From JAHJGG01 sp041658785 (GTDB taxonomy: Bacteria; Patescibacteriota; Patescibacteriia; Magasanikbacterales; UBA922): a stretch of 38,401 nt of DNA. The translations under genes were made by a program, and so were the position numbers. Position 1 is the first letter of the stretch. Each line of letters starts with the position of its first letter. The notes beneath the pieces were generated by a model that was not told the DNA's origin, ran no database searches, and worked only from the letters and a program-made list of their open reading frames with translations. The stretch lies in NCBI GenBank assembly GCA_041658785.1, contig JBAZZL010000009.1, positions 1-38,401 on the forward strand, read 5' to 3'. Below are positions 1 to 5,688 of the stretch, piece after piece.

Positions 1-419
1 TGAGCGAGGTAATCAATTTGCGGGCGCGCGATCTTGATTGCGAGGATATGACCATTACGGTGCGGCAGGGGAAAGGGAAGAAGGACCGCCTGACCGTATT
101 GTCTCCGAAATTGATTTCCGACGTTTCCGAACTGACTGTCGGCAAATCTGGCGATGATCTTTTGTTTGATAGCAATCGGGGCGGGAAGCTGACGGCGCGT
201 TCTTTGCAAAAGATGTTTCACTGCGCCCTCGCGGTGGCGGGAATTGACAAGCCCGCGACTTTTCACTCGCTCCGCCATTCGTTTGCCACGCACCTTTTGG
301 AAAACGGCACGGACGTGCGCTACGTGCAGGAACTGCTGGGGCACGCGAACATCAGGACCACGCAGATTTATACGCAAGTGACGAATCCGGCGCTAAAGAA
401 TATAAAAAGTCCGTTTTGA
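1..419 (+). CDS. Tyrosine recombinase (XerC/XerD-like), 3' part only
   Basis: C-terminal catalytic part of a tyrosine recombinase, cut by the left window edge. The frame is already open at base 3 and begins with SEVINLRARDL, which normally follows the first catalytic Arg, so that Arg lies outside the window. Visible catalytic residues are the Lys in GKGKKDR, His and Arg in HSLRH, the His in LLGH and the Tyr in TTQIYTQV. Such enzymes cut and rejoin DNA through a phosphotyrosine link; Xer proteins resolve chromosome dimers at dif. A TTG at base 18 could be read as a start, but it is internal to the conserved domain. A second, complete relative lies at 30139-31113. Whether this copy is a housekeeping Xer or a phage-type integrase cannot be told without its N-terminus. 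Confidence 0.9.
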   Translation, partial: SEVINLRARDLDCEDMTITVRQGKGKKDRLTVLSPKLISDVSELTVGKSGDDLLFDSNRGGKLTARSLQKMFHCALAVAGIDKPATFHSLRHSFATHLLENGTDVRYVQELLGHANIRTTQIYTQVTNPALKNIKSPF

Positions 420-432
420 TTGTTTACAAAAT

Positions 433-519
433 ATAACGTGTAACTTGCAACATGTAACATGTCGATTTCATACAATAGGCCGCATCTGTCAAGTTACAAG
501 TTACACGATACATGTTATA
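433..519. repeat. Foldback of iterated TAAC(G/T)TG words
   Basis: The gap between the recombinase and era is built from the words TAACGTG, TAACTTG and TAACATG on the left and their reverse complements on the right, giving an imperfect hairpin with arms near 433-462 and 490-519. The same words in the same arrangement occur at 11483-11571. It may help terminate the two convergent genes, but there is no clear T-tract. Confidence 0.7.
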
Positions 520-522
520 CAT

Positions 523-1401
523 TCACACCCTCTCCACCCAATGCGGATCTACTTCCACTTCTAATTCCAAATAAACCTTTTTTCCAATCGCCGTTTCCAG
601 CTCCCGGCGCGCGAGCTGGCCGATTTCTTTGATTTTTGATCCGCCTCGGCCAATAATTATTTTTTTATAACGTTCCGCGTCAGTCAAGATGCGCGCCTGA
701 ATAACGTAAATTTTAGGTTTGTCTTCCAGATTATCCACTTCAACGGTAATTGAATAGGGAACTTCTTTGTCAAAAACAGAATAGACTTTTTCCCTAATAA
801 TTTCCGCGATCCAAAAATCGTTGGTAATATTAGTCAGCTGTTCGCCTTCGTACAGTGGTTCTCCTTCGGGTAAAAGCTCAATCACTTTATCCCGCAAGGG
901 CTGAATATGCCTGCCGCGGATAGCGGAGAGGGATAGGACAGCGGAAAAATCTTTGCCCCACGCTTCGTATGATTCCTGATGCTCTCTTTCGCGCAGGGGT
1001 AAATCGCTCTTGTTAATCACCAAAATTTTGGGAATTTCCAAATGCCTGATTAATCCCATGGCCGCGCGCTCTTCGTCGCCGATCTCGCGCGATGGATCAA
1101 CTACATAGACTATGAGATCAATTCCTTCCAATGCGTTTCTCACTTTGCCGGTAAGAATAGCCGAGAGCCTATTTTTACGATCCTTGAATACTCCGGGCGT
1201 GTCTACAAATACGGCCTGGCCGCCTTCGCTGGGCTTCGGCGAGCCAAGGCCTGCCGGCACGTTCAAAACTCCGTGGATAATCTGCCGAGTCATCTGCGCG
1301 CGAAAAGACGTGGCAGAGATTTTGGCGCCGACGAGGGTGTTTAAGAGAGTGGATTTGCCGACGTTTGAGCGTCCGACGAGGACGACGAGACCTGATTTCA
1401 T
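523..1401 (-). CDS. era: GTPase Era
   Basis: Era is a Ras-like GTPase that binds the 3' end of 16S rRNA and assists 30S subunit maturation. The 292 residues show G1 GRSNVGKS (10-17), G3 DTPG (67-70), G4 NKSD (130-133) and a C-terminal KH RNA-binding domain with the GRGG loop, so both halves are intact. Length is close to the family norm of about 300. Between the G2 region and DTPG there are roughly a dozen extra residues rich in Gly, Pro and Ser (49-60), coded by GC-rich self-complementary DNA near 1223-1260; this looks like a small repeat insertion. The gene is divergent from rplI, with a hairpin in the gap. No strong ribosome-binding site is seen. Confidence 0.96.
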   Translation of the reverse strand: MKSGLVVLVGRSNVGKSTLLNTLVGAKISATSFRAQMTRQIIHGVLNVPAGLGSPKPSEGGQAVFVDTPGVFKDRKNRLSAILTGKVRNALEGIDLIVYVVDPSREIGDEERAAMGLIRHLEIPKILVINKSDLPLREREHQESYEAWGKDFSAVLSLSAIRGRHIQPLRDKVIELLPEGEPLYEGEQLTNITNDFWIAEIIREKVYSVFDKEVPYSITVEVDNLEDKPKIYVIQARILTDAERYKKIIIGRGGSKIKEIGQLARRELETAIGKKVYLELEVEVDPHWVERV

Positions 1402-1408
1402 AGTTTTT

Positions 1409-1460
1409 GGGTAAGGGTTAGGATGCCAGAAGTACTTTTCGGGCTTCTTAACCCTAACCC
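1409..1460. repeat. Hairpin with GGGTTA words between era and rplI
   Basis: GGGTAAGGGTTA at 1409-1420 pairs with TAACCCTAACCC at 1449-1460 with one mismatch, and AGAAG/CTTCT forms an inner stem. It sits in the divergent gap between era and rplI. No function is evident; it fits the pattern of short-word foldbacks in this window. Confidence 0.6.
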
Positions 1461-1484
1461 AGCATTTGTTAGTTTAGCACTATC

Positions 1485-1513
1485 TTGCGGATTTTTCAAT
1501 CATTTGATAAGAT
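1485..1513 (+). promoter_or_regulatory. Probable rplI promoter, nearly leaderless
   Basis: A -35-like TTGCGG (1485-1490), a 17-base spacer and a -10-like TAAGAT (1508-1513) lie just upstream of rplI. Only nine bases separate the -10 from the ATG, so transcription would start at or within about two bases of the start codon. The -35 is weak. Confidence 0.5.
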
Positions 1514-1522
1514 ACCTAGCGT

Positions 1523-1969
1523 ATGAAAGTTATCTTTCTTCAAGATGTCCCGGGGACAGGCAGAAAAGGAGATATTAAAGACGTGGCCGATGGTTATGCC
1601 CGTAATTTTTTATTGAAAAAAAATTTGGCGCAACCGGCGACTGTGGCGGCATTAGAAATGATAAACATCAGAGAAGAAAAAAAGAAGAAACTGAATATTG
1701 TGGAATTAAAAAATCATCAGCAGATGGCGACCACACTAGACGGTGTTGATATTGAGATCTCTGGCAAAGCCAGCGAAGAAAGCACGCTTTATGCGGCGAT
1801 TGGGGGCAAAAAAATAGTGGATGAGATAAAAAGGCAGTTTGGAGTTGATGTCAAATTAAAGCAAATAATAATACCAAAAGCAATCAAGGATTTGGGGGAT
1901 CACAAAATCAAGATTGAATTTGGGCATGGGCTAGAGGCAGAGCTAAATGTCGTCGTTTCGCCAGAATAA
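1523..1969 (+). CDS. rplI: 50S ribosomal protein L9
   Basis: L9 binds 23S rRNA near the L1 stalk and helps keep reading frame. The 148-residue length matches the family. The N-terminal signature is clear: MKVIFLQDVPGTGRKGDIKD, then the DGYARNFLL motif near residues 23-31, a Lys-rich linker helix (about 40-75) and a C-terminal RNA-binding domain ending in the typical valine-rich strand. There is no Shine-Dalgarno sequence; the start codon lies nine bases after a -10-like box. A strong hairpin terminator follows, so it is probably monocistronic. L9 is reported missing from some Patescibacteria lineages, so its presence may help place the organism. Confidence 0.96.
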   Translation: MKVIFLQDVPGTGRKGDIKDVADGYARNFLLKKNLAQPATVAALEMINIREEKKKKLNIVELKNHQQMATTLDGVDIEISGKASEESTLYAAIGGKKIVDEIKRQFGVDVKLKQIIIPKAIKDLGDHKIKIEFGHGLEAELNVVVSPE

Positions 1970-1980
1970 TAATCCACAGT

Positions 1981-2003
1981 CCCGCCGTTGAGGCGGGTTT
2001 TTT
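1981..2003 (+). terminator. Rho-independent terminator after rplI
   Basis: A perfect 6-bp GC stem CCCGCC/GGCGGG (1981-1986 and 1992-1997) with loop GTTGA is followed by six T residues. It lies 11 bases after the rplI stop. Confidence 0.9.
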
Positions 2004-2040
2004 GATTGTTGGATTTGTGATATAATGCACGGCGAATGAA

Positions 2041-2075
2041 CAGTGATTAATGATCAATGATTGGTGATTCTATTA
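2041..2075. repeat. Left arm of repeat flanking the four-helix-bundle gene
   Basis: Contains TGATTAATGATCAATGA, a 17-base stretch whose exact reverse complement occurs downstream of the gene near 2485-2503. Related TCATTGATCATT words lie inside the prepilin peptidase gene at 14166-14193. Confidence 0.6.
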
Positions 2076-2082
2076 ATTTTTT

Positions 2083-2442
2083 ATGAATTTGTTAAATCAA
2101 CCATTGCTAGAACGCGCCGATCAGTTGGCTCATGCGACTTATGATTTGCTGTCTTTCTTTCCGCCAGAAGAAAAATTTGCTTTAGTTTCTCAAATACGTA
2201 GAGCCGTAATTTCGATTCCCTCAAATATAATAGAGGGTTATGCAAGAAAAAAGAGTGGTACTTTTACGTATCATCTCGAAGTGGCCTATGGTTCATTAAT
2301 GGAGTTAAAATATCAATTGTATTTTTCTTGTAAAAGAAGTTTTATTTTACCAGAACAGTATATGGTCGTGTGGCCATTTATGGATGAAGTTGGAAAGATG
2401 CTTTGGAAATCGATTGATACGATGGAAAATAAAAAAGTTTAA
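2083..2442 (+). CDS. Four-helix bundle protein (S23 / 23S intervening-sequence type)
   Basis: A 119-residue member of the four-helix bundle family first seen as proteins coded within 23S rRNA intervening sequences. The signature core is visible: QIRRAVISIPSNIIEGYAR near residues 45-63, then a Lys-rich turn and the long helix holding LEVAYGSLMELKYQLY. The proteins are small and all-helical, form oligomers and have no proven enzymatic role. Here the gene is free-standing rather than inside an rRNA gene. It is flanked by inverted copies of an AT-rich repeat, which suggests that the gene and its repeats may have moved as one unit. It ends 77 bases before pyrG. Confidence 0.85.
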   Translation: MNLLNQPLLERADQLAHATYDLLSFFPPEEKFALVSQIRRAVISIPSNIIEGYARKKSGTFTYHLEVAYGSLMELKYQLYFSCKRSFILPEQYMVVWPFMDEVGKMLWKSIDTMENKKV

Positions 2443-2462
2443 GCTTATGAATTACTCTGTTC

Positions 2463-2503
2463 ATTGTTCATTCTCCATTGTTCATTGATCATTAATCATT
2501 AAA
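2463..2503. repeat. Right arm of repeat flanking the four-helix-bundle gene
   Basis: Iterated TTCATTG / TTCATTCTC words run into TCATTGATCATTAATCA, the reverse complement of the left arm at 2041-2075. The arms enclose exactly one gene. Confidence 0.6.
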
Positions 2504-2519
2504 TTTATTCGCACAGATT

Positions 2520-4157
2520 ATGACTAAGCAAAGAAAAAGAAAATACGTCTTCGTGGTAGGAGGAGTGCTAAGCGGAGTGGGGAAAGGAGTGACTACAGCA
2601 TCGCTGGGAGCCATTTTTAAGTCAAAAGGATTAATTCCGACAGCGATCAAAATTGATCCATACATCAATGTTGACGCGGGCACAATGAATCCCACTGAAC
2701 ATGGAGAAGTATTTGTTACTGACGATGGCGATGAGACAGATCAGGATATGGGGAATTATGAGCGATTTTTGGATGTTAATTTGACCTCTGCCAATTACAT
2801 GACCACCGGGCGGGTATACCAGACAGTGATTGAAAATGAACGCAGTATGAAGTACAAAGGCAAGTGCGTAGAAGTTGTTCCGCATATTCCCGAAGAAATC
2901 ATCAGGCGCATCAGAGAAGCGGCAGAGATCAATGATGCTGATATCACGCTAATCGAAGTCGGCGGCACTATCGGCGAATACCAGAATATTTTATTTTTGG
3001 AAGCGGCCCGCATGATGAAATTAAAACATCCAAGCGATGTTGCATTTGTGCTAGTAAGTTATCTGCCAATTCCCAGCCATCTTGGAGAGATGAAAACTAA
3101 GCCCACTCAGCATGCCGCTCGAACGCTAAACAACACCGGCATTAACGCTGATTTTGTGGTAGCAAGAGGGGAGCATGAATTGGATAAAAAAAGGAAGGAG
3201 AAATTGGCAGTTTTTTGTAATGTAAAGCGGGAGAATGTCATTTCAGCGCCTGATGTGCCATCAATCTATGATATTCCGTTAAAATTAGAGGCGCAAGGTA
3301 TTGGAAATAAGCTGTTGAGGACATTAAAACTTTCTCCGCGCCGATCAGATCTCACGCCTTGGAAGGATTTGCAAACCAGAATTGTAGAGCATAATAAAAC
3401 AGTAAAAATCGCGGTAGTGGGAAAATATTTCGGCACCGGCGATTACACCCTGTCTGATTCATACATTTCAGTCATTGAAGCGGTGAAGCACGCGGCCTGG
3501 TTCAACGGCGTTCAGCCGGAAATGGAATGGGTGGATTCGGAAGAATTTGAAAAAAGCCCCACGCATGTGAAAAATTTATCCAAATATGATGGTATTATTG
3601 TCCCGGGAGGATTTGGCACGCGCGGGGTTGAAGGTATTATCAAAGCGATTCAGTACGCGCGGGAAAATAACAAGCCTTATTTGGGGCTGTGCTATGGTAT
3701 GCAGCTTGCTTCTGTAGAGTTTGTACGCAATGTGCTTGGCAAAAAGGATGCCAATACAGTAGAAATGAATCCGGAAACGGCAGAGCCGGTTATCCACATC
3801 AATCCGAATCAGGCCAAAAATATGCGTGAAAGCAAGTATGGCGGCACGATGCGTCTTGGCGCGTATAAATGCGTTCTCAAGCGGGGAACGTTGGTGCGGC
3901 GGGCGTATGGCGAGGATGAGATATCCGAGCGGCACAGGCATCGGTATGAGTTTAACGATGCCTATCGGCAGGCGATTGATAAAGCCGGTCTAAAGATTGT
4001 CGGAGTCAATCCTGAAACCGATTTGGTGGAAATTGTAGAATTGAAAGACCATCCGTTTTTTGTCGGCACCCAGTTTCATCCGGAGTTCAAATCCCGTCCC
4101 ATTCGGCCGCATCCGCTGTTTCGGGAGTTTGTGCGGGCGGCGGCGGGATGTTTATGA
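2520..4157 (+). CDS. pyrG: CTP synthase
   Basis: Makes CTP from UTP, ATP and glutamine, the last step of de novo pyrimidine nucleotide synthesis. At 545 residues it is a normal full-length enzyme. The N-terminal amidoligase domain has the P-loop-like GGVLSGVGKGVTTASLG (about 14-30) and the Mg/UTP-binding segment KIDPYINVDAGTMNP. The C-terminal class I glutamine amidotransferase domain has the oxyanion loop GGFGTRG, the nucleophilic Cys in LGLCYGMQ (about residue 390) and the His/Glu pair in FHPEF (about 519-523). No Shine-Dalgarno sequence is visible. It ends 40 bases before the promoter of the metF leader; no terminator is seen, so some read-through is possible. Confidence 0.97.
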   Translation: MTKQRKRKYVFVVGGVLSGVGKGVTTASLGAIFKSKGLIPTAIKIDPYINVDAGTMNPTEHGEVFVTDDGDETDQDMGNYERFLDVNLTSANYMTTGRVYQTVIENERSMKYKGKCVEVVPHIPEEIIRRIREAAEINDADITLIEVGGTIGEYQNILFLEAARMMKLKHPSDVAFVLVSYLPIPSHLGEMKTKPTQHAARTLNNTGINADFVVARGEHELDKKRKEKLAVFCNVKRENVISAPDVPSIYDIPLKLEAQGIGNKLLRTLKLSPRRSDLTPWKDLQTRIVEHNKTVKIAVVGKYFGTGDYTLSDSYISVIEAVKHAAWFNGVQPEMEWVDSEEFEKSPTHVKNLSKYDGIIVPGGFGTRGVEGIIKAIQYARENNKPYLGLCYGMQLASVEFVRNVLGKKDANTVEMNPETAEPVIHINPNQAKNMRESKYGGTMRLGAYKCVLKRGTLVRRAYGEDEISERHRHRYEFNDAYRQAIDKAGLKIVGVNPETDLVEIVELKDHPFFVGTQFHPEFKSRPIRPHPLFREFVRAAAGCL

Positions 4158-4196
4158 ATTACGCCAAAGCAACGAAGTTTCATAATGCAAAAAAAT

Positions 4197-4224
4197 TTGA
4201 CAATGAAAAATCAGGGTGTATAAT
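4197..4224 (+). promoter_or_regulatory. Consensus sigma-70 type promoter of the metF leader
   Basis: A perfect TTGACA (4197-4202) and a perfect TATAAT (4219-4224) are separated by 16 bases. It is the closest match to consensus in the window. Predicted transcription start is about 4231-4232, on or next to the ATG of the leader ORF. Confidence 0.88.
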
Positions 4225-4231
4225 ATTAAAC

Positions 4232-4288
4232 ATGACAAATCAACCAGGAAAACAACTGATGAAAATGCTGCCCCCCCCGCGTACGTGA
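4232..4288 (+). CDS. Putative metF leader peptide (18 residues)
   Basis: A short ORF coding MTNQPGKQLMKMLPPPRT, placed seven bases after a perfect -10 box and so probably translated from a leaderless or near-leaderless RNA. Met codons at positions 10 and 12 sit just before CCC-CCC-CCG (Pro 14-16), where ribosomes are prone to slow. The stop codon (4286-4288) runs straight into AGGGTT, the first half of a possible antiterminator stem. Terminator and metF follow at once. Known leader peptides of amino-acid operons have this layout: regulatory codons, then a stop just before a competing stem. Translation is inferred from position and form only; chance ORFs of this length do occur. Confidence 0.6.
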   Translation: MTNQPGKQLMKMLPPPRT

Positions 4289-4314
4289 AGGGTTAATTTT
4301 AGTAAAAGAACCCT
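4289..4314 (+). promoter_or_regulatory. Putative antiterminator stem of the metF attenuator
   Basis: AGGGTT (4289-4294) pairs with AACCCT (4309-4314), and TTTT/AAAA forms an inner stem around AGT. This structure uses the same AACCCT that makes the left arm of the terminator, so the two folds exclude each other. The C-run at 4271-4278 could also pair with AGGG at 4289-4292 and block antitermination. Confidence 0.6.
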
Positions 4315-4334
4315 CGCGTCGCGGAGGGTTTTTT
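4305..4334 (+). terminator. Attenuator-type terminator before metF
   Basis: AACCCTC (4309-4315) pairs perfectly with GAGGGTT (4324-4330) around an 8-base GC-rich loop; A/T pairs extend the base and the T-run reaches 4334. Only six bases separate it from the metF ATG. A terminator in that spot, downstream of a consensus promoter and upstream of the gene, is best explained as conditional. GGAGGG in its right arm (4323-4328) may also be the metF ribosome-binding site. Confidence 0.75.
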
Positions 4335-4340
4335 ATATAT

Positions 4341-5276
4341 ATGAAAGTTATAGAAGCGTTGAACCAAACATCCCAACCAATCATATCTTTGGAAATTGTT
4401 CCGCCGGAGAGAGGCGCGGATATTTCCGATATTTATCATTCCATTGAGTCCCTGATGCGATTTGGGCCGAAGTTTGTGAATGTTACCAATCACCAGCTTT
4501 CAAATTTGACCACGGCGGGGGGCAGTCCTGAGTTAAACAAGCGGCCGGGAACGGTGGGGGTGTCCATGGCGATAAAAAATCGGTTCGGCGTGGAGTCGGT
4601 GCCGCATTTTATCGGTTGCGGGATGAATAAATTTTTGTTTGAAGACACGCTCATTGATTTAAAGTATCTGGGGCTGGAAAATGTTTTTATAATTAGAGGA
4701 GACGCGGCCGCCGAACATCCTCCAATGAAACACACCGGTTGTTTTGCCCACGCTAGCGACATGATTCGCCAAGCGGCGGAGATGAATAGGGGAATTTACT
4801 TGAGTTCTGCCGGGGAAAACGTCCGGACCAGTTTTTGCATCGGCGCGGCGGGGTATCCGGAGAAACACTTTGAGGCGCCGAGTTTGGAACAAGACATCAG
4901 GTGGTTAAAATTAAAGGTTGAAGCCGGAGCGGATTACGTGATTACGCAGATGTTTTTTGATTTCGCGTATTATAAAAATTTCGTGGAACGGGCGAGAGCG
5001 GAAGGAATTAGCGTCCCCATCATCCCGGGCATCAAGCCGATCGTGTCGCGCCGGGCTTTGTCAGTTATTCCCCAGACATTTTACGTTACTCTGCCGGCCG
5101 CCTTACGAAACGCGCTAGAAACTGCACGGACGCCAAAAGAAGAATTTGACGCCGGGACCAAATATATGGCAAAGTTGGTGCGCCAACTCATTGATTTCGG
5201 CGTGCCATCTATTCATATTTTTACCATGAGCCGCGGCAAGTCAACCTATGCTTTGCTCAAAAGAGTGTTTGGGTAA
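4341..5276 (+). CDS. metF: 5,10-methylenetetrahydrofolate reductase
   Basis: Reduces methylene-tetrahydrofolate to methyl-tetrahydrofolate using FAD, supplying the methyl donor for methionine synthase. The 311 residues form one TIM-barrel domain of the MTHFR family. Visible marks are the Glu in SLEIVPPERG (catalytic position), NVTNHQ, the RGD motif after VFIIRG near residue 120, and QMFFDFAYY with conserved Gln and Phe near 210. Length fits bacterial MetF. The start is the ATG right after the leader terminator; GGAGGG about 12 bases upstream is a possible ribosome site hidden in the terminator stem. Its partner metH follows on the same strand after 412 bases of repeats. Control by attenuation in response to Met-tRNA is inferred. 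Confidence 0.95.
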   Translation: MKVIEALNQTSQPIISLEIVPPERGADISDIYHSIESLMRFGPKFVNVTNHQLSNLTTAGGSPELNKRPGTVGVSMAIKNRFGVESVPHFIGCGMNKFLFEDTLIDLKYLGLENVFIIRGDAAAEHPPMKHTGCFAHASDMIRQAAEMNRGIYLSSAGENVRTSFCIGAAGYPEKHFEAPSLEQDIRWLKLKVEAGADYVITQMFFDFAYYKNFVERARAEGISVPIIPGIKPIVSRRALSVIPQTFYVTLPAALRNALETARTPKEEFDAGTKYMAKLVRQLIDFGVPSIHIFTMSRGKSTYALLKRVFG

Positions 5277-5328
5277 TCAATTGAGAAATTATCCAGTTGT
5301 GGAGCGAGAAATTGGAAATTGGAAATTA

Positions 5329-5470
5329 CTTTGAATTACGAAACTCTTAAAACTGTCATCAAATTGTCATTCCCGCGGAGGCGGGAATCCAGCAATCGAG
5401 CCAGATTCACCTTGCGACTGGATTCCCGCCTCCGCGGGAATGACAGACAATGACGTTTCGTAATTCAAAG
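5329..5470. repeat. Nested perfect palindrome between metF and metH
   Basis: Outer arms of 16 bp (5329-5344 and 5455-5470, CTTTGAATTACGAAAC and its complement) are perfect. They enclose a second perfect pair of 28-bp arms (5365-5392 and 5418-5445) starting TGTCATTCCCGCGG. The 28-bp unit recurs once, exactly, at 14730-14757. It resembles dispersed REP-like elements and can form a long cruciform or RNA hairpin. Confidence 0.9.
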
Positions 5471-5483
5471 AAATTAGAAATCG

Positions 5484-5683
5484 GCTGGCGGTAGTCCGAC
5501 AACCCTATCCCTCCGATGCGCCAGCGATACGGAGTCCGTACTTTACGTCGGACCAACCCCTTTCCCTTATGAAGGGAAAGGGGCTTACGATTAAATTTTT
5601 AGTTGAACTTGCTTAATGGGTTCTCCTTCCCTTCATAAGGGAAGGAGACAGAGGTAGGGTTGTCGGGATACCGCCAACCAGAA
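5484..5683. repeat. Foldback element upstream of metH
   Basis: This fills the rest of the 412-base metF-metH gap (5277-5688), which holds no gene. Terminal arms at 5486-5507 and 5655-5676 match at 20 of 22 positions (TGGCGGTA...CAACCCTA). Inside are two near-palindromes, 5557-5583 and 5623-5647, each built of CCCTT and AAGGG words. A similar arrangement lies downstream of metH at 9160-9300. No transposase is present and no cobalamin riboswitch is recognised. The right arm ends about a dozen bases before the metH start. Confidence 0.8.
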
Positions 5684-5688
5684 TTTTT

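Noticed and set aside
426..521. CRISPR array
   Set aside because: The words are 7 bases long, not regularly spaced and inverted in the second half; no cas genes are present.
5277..5688. Cobalamin or SAM riboswitch upstream of metH
   Set aside because: No B12-box or SAM-I/II core was recognised; the folded DNA is explained by perfect inverted repeats of dispersed type.
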